This document shows, piece after piece, positions 35,121 through 42,975 of a stretch of 64,000 bases of DNA. Source of the stretch: Niabella insulamsoli (GTDB lineage Bacteria; Bacteroidota; Bacteroidia; Chitinophagales; Chitinophagaceae); NCBI RefSeq assembly GCF_039652435.2, contig NZ_CP190246.1, positions 4,030,001 to 4,094,000 on the forward strand, in the 5' to 3' direction. Under the pieces are notes generated by a model that saw only the letters and a list, made by a program, of their open reading frames with translations, had not been told where the DNA came from and made no database searches. The number at the start of each line of letters is the position of its first letter. Position 1 is the stretch's first letter. A program made the position numbers and the translations under genes.

Positions 35121-35519
35121 TTAATAATGATCATGATTGCAATCGGTCGCATGCGCATGATTGTGCACTCTGCAATACCGGTAATTTAAAATATGAGCCG
35201 CCACAATACAAATTACGGCCGGCACAAGCAACACCACATGATAAGCTAAAAAAACCTGCTTTAATACCAAAAAAATCATCCCCGCCACGAACAAGCCCAG
35301 CGGCGCTTTTCGGTGATGGTGCCATTTGTATCCATGCCACAACGCGTAGCAACCGATCACAAAGGCCAGGATAATCATCCCAATTTCAAAGGCATGATTG
35401 TCGATAATATTCACACCGAAAAGCGGCAAAGCCGCCAGAAACAGAGGCAGCACAGCGCAGTGAATAGCGCAGAGAATCGAAGTCGTAATGCCTAAAGCAT
35501 CCCAGTTTATTTTTTTCAT
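35121..35519 (-). CDS. MerC-domain membrane protein
   Basis: This 132-residue protein has four hydrophobic helices. The first helix carries two Cys and a His (ITTSILCAIHCAVLPLFLA, residues about 9-27), as in MerC mercury-uptake proteins. The C-terminus is a His/Cys-rich tail (YRYCRVHNHAHATDCNHDHY) that could bind metal. The start at 35519 (MKKINWD) was chosen over an ATG ten codons upstream because the -7 promoter element overlaps that extension. MerC relatives in Bacteroidota lie outside mercury operons and are suspected to handle other metals. The promoter carries a palindrome consistent with a metal-responsive repressor. Confidence 0.85.
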   Translation of the reverse strand: MKKINWDALGITTSILCAIHCAVLPLFLAALPLFGVNIIDNHAFEIGMIILAFVIGCYALWHGYKWHHHRKAPLGLFVAGMIFLVLKQVFLAYHVVLLVPAVICIVAAHILNYRYCRVHNHAHATDCNHDHY

Positions 35520-35526
35520 CCGACTG

Positions 35527-35558
35527 CAAAAATAAAATAAAAGCAACAATGTTGCAAA
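35527..35558 (-). promoter_or_regulatory. merC promoter with embedded palindromic operator
   Basis: On the minus strand TTTG (35558-35555) is followed by 20 bases and TATTTTTG (35534-35527), a full Bacteroidota promoter. The 13-base palindrome GCAACAATGTTGC (35543-35555) fills the upstream part of the spacer and touches the -33 element. A repressor bound there would block polymerase. The repressor identity (Fur/Zur-like) is inference. Confidence 0.65.
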
Positions 35559-35570
35559 TAATGCGTGCTT

Positions 35571-36845
35571 TTATTCTAAGCCGCCGAAATCAATTGCAGG
35601 AGGAAGGCGCCGCGCAGGGCGGCTAAATGTGGCGCCGATGGGTGTTTGCTGGCTGAAAAAACCGAATGCATGCAGAAAAAAATCGTTGCCTGTAACACCG
35701 CCCTCATAATCTTGCCGATACCCTTTTCTTGCCGTATTATCCGCCGTAAACCTTGCTTCGGTAAGTTCATGCCACTTTCCGAGATTATCTTTTACCCATT
35801 GATTGGAGAACAATACTTTTCTATCGAGATTGCCTTGCGATGGATTAAAATTTTCGAGGAACGAATGCAGCCGCGTTAAGTAGGTGGCTTTTGTGGGACG
35901 TCGAAAACTGGCAATCAGCCGCCAGTTATTTTTTTCGTGATCAAAAAAATAGGCAGTATAAATGGTGTGGTTTGCGCCATCGGGTACTGCGTGCAGCAAG
36001 AATTTTTGCGTCACGCCAGCTTTCCAGGAATAACGCAAAAAACTTTGTCCGCCCGAGCCTTCACCACCAAATTCTCCTGTGTAAACCTGGTCGCCTTTTT
36101 TCAACATTTTTATTTTCTGTTCCTCAGGTATTTCTTTTGGATTGTCTGTAGAAAAAGGGCTCCAAACGGAAAATAATACACGCCGCTCAGTAGGAGCATT
36201 AACCTGTATGCCGAAATAGCCTTCGCCAAAACCGTTGGCCATAAAATAAGATCCAATAACGTCGTTGCCTTCGGGAACAGTAAGTTCATTATAAAACCAT
36301 TCGGCTTTGACGCCGTCGGGGAGTTTATAATTGAGATGGGTGGACGGGCCGCGCCTTCCCCAATAAAAAAAGTTGCCCTCGTTGTTTTTTACAAATGCGG
36401 TGCGATCGCTGATCGCAGACCCTGATAAAACCAGCTCTTTGATATTGGCAAAACAGCAGCCGGACTTTTTAATGCCCGAAAACACGAATTTGATGTAGCC
36501 CGTATCCGCCACTTCCCAATCGCCCACCCTGTAATCGTCAGCTGCTTCGCCAACTGTTACCGAATAGCTTTTCCCGGCCAGCGAAACTCCAACTGTTGAC
36601 GATCCTGCCGGCGTATTGGCGTTAATAGAAAGCTGTAGTTTTCCGGGCTTCGCCAGTCGGATATAAGTGGTGAACGTTTCTGCGCTTTGCTGCCAATCGG
36701 CGATGCCTGTGCGCCCCAGGTTTTTATTCTCCGTTGCGGAACTCCAGGTGTTGCCGGCTACGGGGACCCTGACTTGTTGACTGTAAATTGTTAAATGCGC
36801 CAACATTAAAGCCGCGCTACATAAAATACTGCTAACTCTGATCAT
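35571..36845 (-). CDS. Secreted DUF3472 protein with DUF5077-like N-terminal domain
   Basis: The protein has 424 residues with a signal peptide ending near TIYSQ (residue 22). Residues 25-150 form a beta-sandwich (VRVPVAGNTWSSATENKNLGRTGIADW...) like DUF5077. Residues about 160-400 carry DUF3472 features (GNFFYWGRRGPSTHLNYKLPDG, EWFYNELTVPEGNDVIGSYFMANGFGEGYFGIQVN, VLFSVWSPFSTDNP). This pair is common in Bacteroidota and is suspected to act on or bind carbohydrate, without proof. The gene starts 24 bases after the response regulator stop at 36870 on the same strand and could be read with that cluster. Confidence 0.85.
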   Translation of the reverse strand: MIRVSSILCSAALMLAHLTIYSQQVRVPVAGNTWSSATENKNLGRTGIADWQQSAETFTTYIRLAKPGKLQLSINANTPAGSSTVGVSLAGKSYSVTVGEAADDYRVGDWEVADTGYIKFVFSGIKKSGCCFANIKELVLSGSAISDRTAFVKNNEGNFFYWGRRGPSTHLNYKLPDGVKAEWFYNELTVPEGNDVIGSYFMANGFGEGYFGIQVNAPTERRVLFSVWSPFSTDNPKEIPEEQKIKMLKKGDQVYTGEFGGEGSGGQSFLRYSWKAGVTQKFLLHAVPDGANHTIYTAYFFDHEKNNWRLIASFRRPTKATYLTRLHSFLENFNPSQGNLDRKVLFSNQWVKDNLGKWHELTEARFTADNTARKGYRQDYEGGVTGNDFFLHAFGFFSQQTPIGATFSRPARRLPPAIDFGGLE

Positions 36846-36869
36846 TCTTTTTTTTATTCTATGGAAAAT

Positions 36870-37292
36870 TTATTCATGCAAATTCAACTCATCCAGGAGT
36901 TGCCGAAGCTCGTCTACTTTTAGGGGCTTTTTGATAAGCTTGCGTATATTTTTGTTACTTGCCGCTCGTTCAATATCAGCGATATCGTCTGTCGAGGAGA
37001 TCATGATGATATCGCTTTTCTGTTTGAAAGATAGCGGCAATTTCTCGTACTCGTTTGTGAACTCAAATCCGTCCATTTCCGGCATTTGAATGTCGAGCAA
37101 AATAACAAGCGGAAATAATTCCGGATTTTCGAGGTTTTTTACAATAAAGTCTAACGCTTCTCCCGCAGCAGGAAACAATGCAACTTCCTTGAACAACTGC
37201 ATACGGTCTGCGATTATAGCGTTGATTTTCCGATCAAACTTGCTATCATCGATAATAATTAAAAATCGCGATTTGTTAGCATTTGAATACAT
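36870..37292 (-). CDS. Single-domain response regulator (second of a tandem pair)
   Basis: This 140-residue stand-alone receiver domain has the acidic pair in LIIIDDSKFD, the phospho-acceptor Asp in ILLDIQMPEMDGFEF, the Ser/Thr in IMISSTDD and the Lys in IRKLIKKPL. No output domain is present. The start at 37292 was chosen because it matches the length and N-terminus of the neighbouring paralogue; the frame is open 33 codons further upstream. It is closely similar to the next regulator at 37384 over its whole length, so the two come from a tandem duplication. It probably passes phosphate from the upstream kinases or competes for it. Confidence 0.9.
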   Translation of the reverse strand: MYSNANKSRFLIIIDDSKFDRKINAIIADRMQLFKEVALFPAAGEALDFIVKNLENPELFPLVILLDIQMPEMDGFEFTNEYEKLPLSFKQKSDIIMISSTDDIADIERAASNKNIRKLIKKPLKVDELRQLLDELNLHE

Positions 37293-37383
37293 TGGTCCGT
37301 TGAGATGAGGCGATGTGAATTTTGTGTGAATGTACGACAGTTCCTCCGAATCTCTAGCGTCTGGCCAAAACAATTTACGATTT

Positions 37384-37806
37384 TTAATCAATTGTATACA
37401 GCTCCTGCGCAGCGCCCTTCAATTCCTCAATTTGAAGGGGCTTTTTAAGTAATCGCTTGATGTTTTTGTCCACGTCTACCTTCGTAATATCGACCAGATC
37501 ATCGGTCGATGATAGCATAATCACATCGCTTTGCTCCATAAACGAATCTGGAAATTTGTTATAGCGCTTCATAAAATCAAAGCCATTCATGGATGGCATT
37601 TGAATATCCAGCAGAATTAAGTGGGGGAATACTTCTCTATTGTCAAGGTTTTCGCTTAAAAAATCGAGTGCTTCTTCGGCGGATGGGAAACAAAGAATTT
37701 GCTTGAAAAGCTTAGTATGGCTGGCGATTCCGGAGTTAATTCTTAAGTCGAATGAGCTATCGTCCACGATGATTAACAAATTGGGTGTATGGGCTTTTAA
37801 TGGCAT
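37384..37806 (-). CDS. Single-domain response regulator (first of a tandem pair)
   Basis: This 140-residue stand-alone receiver domain has LIIVDDSSFD (acidic pair), LILLDIQMPSMNGFDF (phospho-acceptor Asp), VIMLSSTDD (Thr/Ser switch) and RLLKKPL (Lys), so all residues for phosphorylation are present. It has the same length as the paralogue at 36870. It lies 31 bases after the REC-histidine kinase stop at 37838, and the whole run from 42900 down is one strand. No output domain is present, so it must act through protein contacts or as a phosphate relay. Confidence 0.9.
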   Translation of the reverse strand: MPLKAHTPNLLIIVDDSSFDLRINSGIASHTKLFKQILCFPSAEEALDFLSENLDNREVFPHLILLDIQMPSMNGFDFMKRYNKFPDSFMEQSDVIMLSSTDDLVDITKVDVDKNIKRLLKKPLQIEELKGAAQELYTID

Positions 37807-37837
37807 CTTAAATAAACGATGATTTTTCGGCTACCCC

Positions 37838-38929
37838 TTATGCAGAATTAGGTATCCGAATGGTGAATTTGGTCCCGGAGTCTACCACCGATTCTACGGA
37901 AATTTTTCCTTCCAGCTTAGCCAGCGCCTCTCTCACAATAAACAACCCCAGACCGGTTCCTTTTTGGTTATGTACTCTGAAGAACTGATTAAAAATCCTG
38001 TTCAAATGATCATTTAATATTCCTAACCCGTTGTCGATGATGGTAACAACGGCGACCAGACGGTTTACCTTTACGTCTATTTGGATCAACTTGTTTTCCT
38101 CTTCCGGCTTTTGATATTTGATGGCGTTAGAAATCAGATTGCCCAAAATAATTTCAATGCGAAATACATCTCCAACAAACTTTTCAGGCTGATCGACATT
38201 GATCTCAAATTTAATTTGTTCACTGCCCGTGTTAGCCAGCTTGTGAATCGCAATTAAATCATGGATTACTTTATTAAAATCTACATCTTCTTTTACCTCG
38301 CTATACCTGCTGTTTTTATAATATTGCAGCGTGCTGGTAATATTATAATCGAGCCGGTTACAACATTCTTCCATTAAACTCCAATACTCATTGCCTTTTT
38401 CTGATTCATTGTAAATATTATCGAGCTTAGCAAGATTGATGACGCCCAAGGCTGAAGCCAGTGGCGCTCGCAGCTCGTGAGAGATGCTATAAATAAACCG
38501 GTTGAGCTCATCATTGGTTTTTTGAAGTTCGGCAAGTTTTTCTTTCAGTTCTCGCCGTGTGCGAAATACATCATAGGCATTTTGAATGCTGTTGTTTAAT
38601 TCAATCTCGTTCCAGGGTTTAGTAATATATCGATAAATATCACCGTCGTTGATAGCTTCAGCCAGCGCCTGGATGTCGGTATAACCGGTTAATAAAATCC
38701 TGATAGGTTCGGGATAAAGCTTTTTGACTTTCTTGAACAACTCGACCCCCGTCATGCCCGGCATGCGCTGATCAGAGATAACCACATGTACTTCCGTTTG
38801 TGACAAGATATCCAGCGCCGCCGCACCGGAATTGGCAGTATATATCTCATACAATCGGCGAAAGTTAGCCTTAAAAGAGCTTAAATTGTTCTCTTCATCG
38901 TCGACGTATAGTACTTTGATTATGGTCAT
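37838..38929 (-). CDS. Hybrid protein: N-terminal receiver domain plus histidine kinase
   Basis: The protein has 363 residues. The receiver domain is at residues 5-125 (VLYVDDEENNLSSFKANFRR, phospho-acceptor in VISDQRMPGMTG, ILLTGYTDIQALAEAINDGDIYRYITKPW). A short coiled coil follows, then HisKA with the H box FIYSISHELRAPLAS near 150 and an HATPase domain with N box ILGNLISNAIKYQ, G1 IIDNGLGI and G2 KGTGLGLFIV. There is no membrane segment, so it is a cytosolic kinase whose input is phosphorylation of its own receiver. It starts 17 bases after the DISM kinase stop. Its receiver is closely related to the one at 42976. Confidence 0.93.
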   Translation of the reverse strand: MTIIKVLYVDDEENNLSSFKANFRRLYEIYTANSGAAALDILSQTEVHVVISDQRMPGMTGVELFKKVKKLYPEPIRILLTGYTDIQALAEAINDGDIYRYITKPWNEIELNNSIQNAYDVFRTRRELKEKLAELQKTNDELNRFIYSISHELRAPLASALGVINLAKLDNIYNESEKGNEYWSLMEECCNRLDYNITSTLQYYKNSRYSEVKEDVDFNKVIHDLIAIHKLANTGSEQIKFEINVDQPEKFVGDVFRIEIILGNLISNAIKYQKPEEENKLIQIDVKVNRLVAVVTIIDNGLGILNDHLNRIFNQFFRVHNQKGTGLGLFIVREALAKLEGKISVESVVDSGTKFTIRIPNSA

Positions 38930-38946
38930 AAAGGGAAAATTAAGCC

Positions 38947-41106
38947 TTAGTTTAGATAATTTACTGGTAAAGTTATAATAAATTCAGTGCCCGCTCCAAA
39001 ATTAGAAATTACTTCTATGGTGCCGTGGTGGCTATCGATGATTCCTTTTACAATTGACATTCCGAGCCCTGTTCCCTGGCCTACAGGTTTGGTCGTATAA
39101 AATGGATCAAATATTTTTTCCTTTATTTCCTCGGTCATACCGGTGCCATTGTCGCTAATAGCAACTTTTACGGATCCGTTTTGCTCAAACGTTTTAATGG
39201 TCATGACGCCGGTTCCCGGTTGTGTTTCCTGTCGCTCCGCAATTGCCTGAAGCCCGTTGGTTATAATATTCATGAACACCTGGTTGATTTTCCCCGGCGT
39301 GCATTCCACGTGTGGAATAGCGCCAAACTCTTTATGGAGTGTAAAATCGCGTGGAAACGAATTTTTCACAAGCATTAAAGTAGATTGAAGCCCTTCGTTG
39401 AGATCGGCGAACTTCACGTTGGCTTCATCGACACGCGCAAAGTTTTTCAGGTTGCTGACGATTTCTGCTGTTCGCTGCGCTCCATCCTTAATGCCGCTTA
39501 GCAGCGTTTTTATTTCCTCATTGACATAATCGAAATCTATCTGCTTTTTGTATTGTTCCACTTCTGAAAGCTGTTCGTCCAAACTGCGCGAAGCATCGAT
39601 AGCTCCGTATTTGTCGATGACGCTTAAAAGATCGTTGATATCTAATTCTAAGGGCTTGATATTGGATGTGACGAAATTGATAGGATTGTTGATCTCATGC
39701 GCGATGCCGGCTGTCAACTGGCCCAACGACACCATTTTTTCTGACTCAACTAATTTGCTTTGTGCGCCTTTTAACTCAACAAGTGTACTGTTCAGTTCGC
39801 TATTGGCTTTTTCAAGGTCCTGAGTTCTTTCATGCACCTGTTTTTCCAAAATGATGTTCTGATCCTTGACCAAACGTTCATTTTCCAACGAAATTTCCAG
39901 CGCTCTTTTCCGGGCCAATTCCTCCTCGCGGCGATAAGTGTTAATCCTGTCTGCCAACGCTAAAGAAAGCAATACGGCTTCTATGGCAGATCCGATCTGC
40001 AGCGCATAAAAAGTAGCGTTATTATAAGGAAGGATGCCGACATTTCTCAGGACAAAAACGATAACGCTGCATAAAAAAACCGACCACGCAATGAGTAAGG
40101 TTTTGGCGCCATGAATTCGTTTCAAAGTGAGGAAAACACAAACTCCCAACACATAAAAAGCGGTAAAAAAAGCTGCCGATTGCACGACGATCTGCCCGAT
40201 TCTGAACATGCCCATCAGCACCAAAAGCAATGAAACCGCATAAAACCCTTCAAACCAGAAAATGCCCGTATTGAGTCGTTTGGATACCACTTTAAGATTC
40301 AAAAAATTTCTGATAAATTCTAACGCGGCGAGCCCGTTAAAGAAGGGCACAAGCACTGCAGCGTAGTTATTAATTCCTGGAAGATTGGGCCAAAGAAAAC
40401 GAAAAGCATATCCCTGCAACATCGCCTGCGTGATTCCTACAAAAACCATGTAGAGCACATAGTAAAAATAGCTTTGCTCTTTAGTCGAAAAAAAGAGAAA
40501 TAGGTTATACAGCACCATTACGAGAATGAGCCCCGTGTATAAACCAAAAATCAGGTCATTGGTGGCTAGTTTTTCCAGCGTTTTTTCTACATGGCCTACC
40601 GTGATGGGAATAAGCAATTGCTCGGAGGCCTGCACTTTAAGAAAGAACGTTTTTTGAGCGCCCTCGGGGACGGCTGCATCAAACATATAAGTTTGATATT
40701 TGTACTTCCGGTTTTTAAACGTTTTTTCCTCAGTCAGGACGGTGGAGTCGAAGGCGCCGGTCGTTTCATTTTGTGTATATAATACCGCTCTGTCAATCGT
40801 TGCATGCTCGAGATTGATAATCAAATTCGGATTCGGCGTATTGTTTTCAACAACGAATTTTACCCAATAAGAAGAAAAAGAGATGAAAAAACCCGGCACG
40901 TCCGACTCGGAAGTGATAAAAGGCATTTGTGCTACTTCGCTGATAGTGAAACTGCTGCCTTTATCTTCGAGATACTGGATGTGGCCATCGACAACACTAA
41001 AAAGTGTTTCCTCATCAGTAATCCGCACGGGTTCCTGTCCATACAAAATTCCGCTCGTCGTAAAAAGGCAAATAAGAAATAGGTAAATCCTGATTTGGAT
41101 CATCAT
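38947..41106 (-). CDS. 7TMR-DISM sensor histidine kinase
   Basis: The protein has 719 residues. A signal peptide (to about 23) leads to a periplasmic 7TMR-DISMED2 domain (about 30-170, with SSYWVKFVVENNTPNPNLIINLEHATIDRAVLY). The seven-helix 7TMR-DISM block follows (about 185-390, LIFGLYTGLILVMVLYNLFLFFS). A coiled coil (about 395-455) leads to HisKA with H box LGQLTAGIAHEINNPINF near 470 and an HATPase domain (N box MNIITNGLQAI, G1 ISDNGTGM, G2 GQGTGLGMSIVKGI). DISM receptors sense small molecules such as carbohydrates outside the cell. The start overlaps the stop of the GNAT-like gene by one base (TAATG), which suggests translational coupling. Confidence 0.94.
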   Translation of the reverse strand: MMIQIRIYLFLICLFTTSGILYGQEPVRITDEETLFSVVDGHIQYLEDKGSSFTISEVAQMPFITSESDVPGFFISFSSYWVKFVVENNTPNPNLIINLEHATIDRAVLYTQNETTGAFDSTVLTEEKTFKNRKYKYQTYMFDAAVPEGAQKTFFLKVQASEQLLIPITVGHVEKTLEKLATNDLIFGLYTGLILVMVLYNLFLFFSTKEQSYFYYVLYMVFVGITQAMLQGYAFRFLWPNLPGINNYAAVLVPFFNGLAALEFIRNFLNLKVVSKRLNTGIFWFEGFYAVSLLLVLMGMFRIGQIVVQSAAFFTAFYVLGVCVFLTLKRIHGAKTLLIAWSVFLCSVIVFVLRNVGILPYNNATFYALQIGSAIEAVLLSLALADRINTYRREEELARKRALEISLENERLVKDQNIILEKQVHERTQDLEKANSELNSTLVELKGAQSKLVESEKMVSLGQLTAGIAHEINNPINFVTSNIKPLELDINDLLSVIDKYGAIDASRSLDEQLSEVEQYKKQIDFDYVNEEIKTLLSGIKDGAQRTAEIVSNLKNFARVDEANVKFADLNEGLQSTLMLVKNSFPRDFTLHKEFGAIPHVECTPGKINQVFMNIITNGLQAIAERQETQPGTGVMTIKTFEQNGSVKVAISDNGTGMTEEIKEKIFDPFYTTKPVGQGTGLGMSIVKGIIDSHHGTIEVISNFGAGTEFIITLPVNYLN

Positions 41107-41786
41107 TATATTTTTAATAAATAATCCACCAACATATCGCCTTTCGGGCCTGTTTCCACTACACGCTGCTGTATGGGGTTGTCGAATAATTCAAAAATCT
41201 TTGCTCGCTCCTTTTCGTCTGCACTGACCAGCGTTTGGCAATCGTTGATAACCATTGCCGTAGCTACAAAATCGTCTTTGGGATAAAAAAATTCGCCTTT
41301 ATTTCCCAGTGTCGTTTCGATAAGCCCTCCTATTCTTCGTCCAATCCTGACGGTAACGGGTGCACAAAGAAAAAATATTTTTTCAACGTTCAATTGCATG
41401 GCCATCACCACGCCTACCCGGGCCATAAAAATACTCCCGATTCCCATGCCTGCTACTTCCCTTGAATTCCAAAGGCCGCATATTTCTGAGGAACCCGGCG
41501 TGGCCTGCTCATGAATTTTTGGATCGTATTTTCCCACGGCAGCTTCAATGGGAAGCGGAAGTTTACCATCGGCCACCTGAACGCGCGCACCGCCGAAAAC
41601 CTTGGACCGGTCTAAGCTTTCGGCGACAACCACGTATGTGTTTTCATGGTGCATCCAGCTATTGTTGCTCGAAGTGATTTTAGCTACTCCAAAATGGAAT
41701 TCCAGAAGCCGCCTGTGCCCATCAATAAACTTGAGGCAGGTTTCTTCATCCGATATGGCTTTAAACGCTCTGATAGCTATTTCCAC
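41106..41786 (-). CDS. GNAT-fold synthase resembling LuxI/FeeM N-acyl synthases
   Basis: The protein has 226 residues, is cytosolic and has no signal peptide. The order of elements is that of the acyl-homoserine-lactone and N-acyl amino acid synthase branch of the GNAT fold. A substrate loop contains conserved aromatic and charged residues (HRRLLEFHFGVAKITSSNNSW), then a strand with VFGGARVQVADG. EICGLWNSREVAG is comparable to the ExSRF region of LuxI, and MGIGSIFMARVGVVMAMQL is a GNAT-like phosphopantetheine loop and helix. CAPVTVRIGRRIGG comes near the end. The assignment rests on this pattern only. It starts 10 bases after the E1-like gene stop and overlaps the kinase start. Confidence 0.65.
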   Translation of the reverse strand: MEIAIRAFKAISDEETCLKFIDGHRRLLEFHFGVAKITSSNNSWMHHENTYVVVAESLDRSKVFGGARVQVADGKLPLPIEAAVGKYDPKIHEQATPGSSEICGLWNSREVAGMGIGSIFMARVGVVMAMQLNVEKIFFLCAPVTVRIGRRIGGLIETTLGNKGEFFYPKDDFVATAMVINDCQTLVSADEKERAKIFELFDNPIQQRVVETGPKGDMLVDYLLKI

Positions 41787-41796
41787 CGCAACCGTT

Positions 41797-42900
41797 TTAT
41801 TTAATTAATTGGCTAAAATCGACATAATACCTTCCTGAAGTAGTCGTTTCCGACAAAAATATGCGCCGGCAAGTATCCGTCACCATAGCTCCGCCCAGCA
41901 TCACCGAGGAGGCTAATTGGGGCCAGGTGTTAATGCTTTTTCCCATTTCGCTTAGCGAATATTTCATCCGTTCAGAAAGGGATGAAAGATCAACCATCGC
42001 GTCTAAAACCGGCAGCTTCTCCTGGCTTGTAAGATCTTTTAGTTTTGTCAAATCCATATCTTCCTTCAGATTCCCGTGGAATAAGGGCCGCTCGGGCTCC
42101 AGGTCAAAGCGTTCTACATCCAGCATGCCGCGGTCATTGGTATCCATCACTACGGGAATTTTCTTTTCCCGCGCTTTCAGCCTGCTGAGTATTTTCACGT
42201 CGATACTGTCGCACTCTTCTACCAAAATATCAATCTGGCTGCTCCCCTCACCCAAAAATGTGTCAATATTGTTTTCGTTGATGCCTTCCGGGAAGCATGT
42301 TACTTCGAGATAGGGATCGAGTTCGGCGATTCTCTGAGCCGATACGATTGCCTTCGATGCTCCCAAATTATAAACATTGCAGTTACTTAACCTATTCATA
42401 TTCCCCAACTCGATGTCGTCAAAGTCAGCCAAATATAAGGCTCCGCAAATTCTTTCGGTGGCGATTGTCAGCGCAATCGATTGCCCAACGGATAATCCTA
42501 TAATGCCGATCCTCTTTTTTTTCAATATCTCAAGTTCTTCGGGCTTTATTTTATAAACGTTTCTGCTGGTTCTTACCTGAACAAACTCCTCCTCGTCTAA
42601 CAAATGCACCAATTTTTGCGACCAGGGATAATACACCCAAACCCCACATTCATCTAAACTCGATGAGCCCCGATAGTCGCGGATAAAATCCGAAACATCA
42701 TCCTTGGTAAGGTGCCTGCCGGCGTTTTTTATTTTTGCCAATTCTGCTAGCTGGCTTTCAATTGTATCGTATATTTGTATAGCAGGAGTTTGAGATAAAA
42801 GCTCTTCGAGTTTCCTCGCTTCTTCACCCTCTTTCAACCTGTAAAAGAATGGTTTATATGCGGTATAATACTTTCCGGACACATTGTAACCTAGAGGCAT
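41797..42900 (-). CDS. ThiF/E1-like adenylating enzyme (MoeY/Rv1355c-like)
   Basis: The protein has 367 residues. The start at 42900 (PLGYNVSGKYYTAYKP) was chosen because upstream codons are AT-rich and would overlap the divergent gene. An N-terminal region of about 110 residues leads to a Rossmann ThiF domain: RIGIIGLSVGQSIAL (nucleotide loop, near 130), ADFDDIELGNMNRL (Asp and the Asn/Arg pair, near 155-170), GASKAIVSAQRIAELDPY (Lys) and ILVEECDSIDVKILS (Asp). These residues allow ATP-dependent adenylation in E1 enzymes. CxxC zinc motifs are absent. It resembles the ThiF part of mycobacterial Rv1355c as I recall it, but without a nitroreductase domain. The acceptor is unknown. Confidence 0.8.
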   Translation of the reverse strand: MPLGYNVSGKYYTAYKPFFYRLKEGEEARKLEELLSQTPAIQIYDTIESQLAELAKIKNAGRHLTKDDVSDFIRDYRGSSSLDECGVWVYYPWSQKLVHLLDEEEFVQVRTSRNVYKIKPEELEILKKKRIGIIGLSVGQSIALTIATERICGALYLADFDDIELGNMNRLSNCNVYNLGASKAIVSAQRIAELDPYLEVTCFPEGINENNIDTFLGEGSSQIDILVEECDSIDVKILSRLKAREKKIPVVMDTNDRGMLDVERFDLEPERPLFHGNLKEDMDLTKLKDLTSQEKLPVLDAMVDLSSLSERMKYSLSEMGKSINTWPQLASSVMLGGAMVTDTCRRIFLSETTTSGRYYVDFSQLIK

Positions 42901-42975
42901 TAACTTATTTTTTGTACTTTTTACAATTTTTGCAACATAAATATAGAACAGAAATTTAACAAAATTCTCTTTTTT

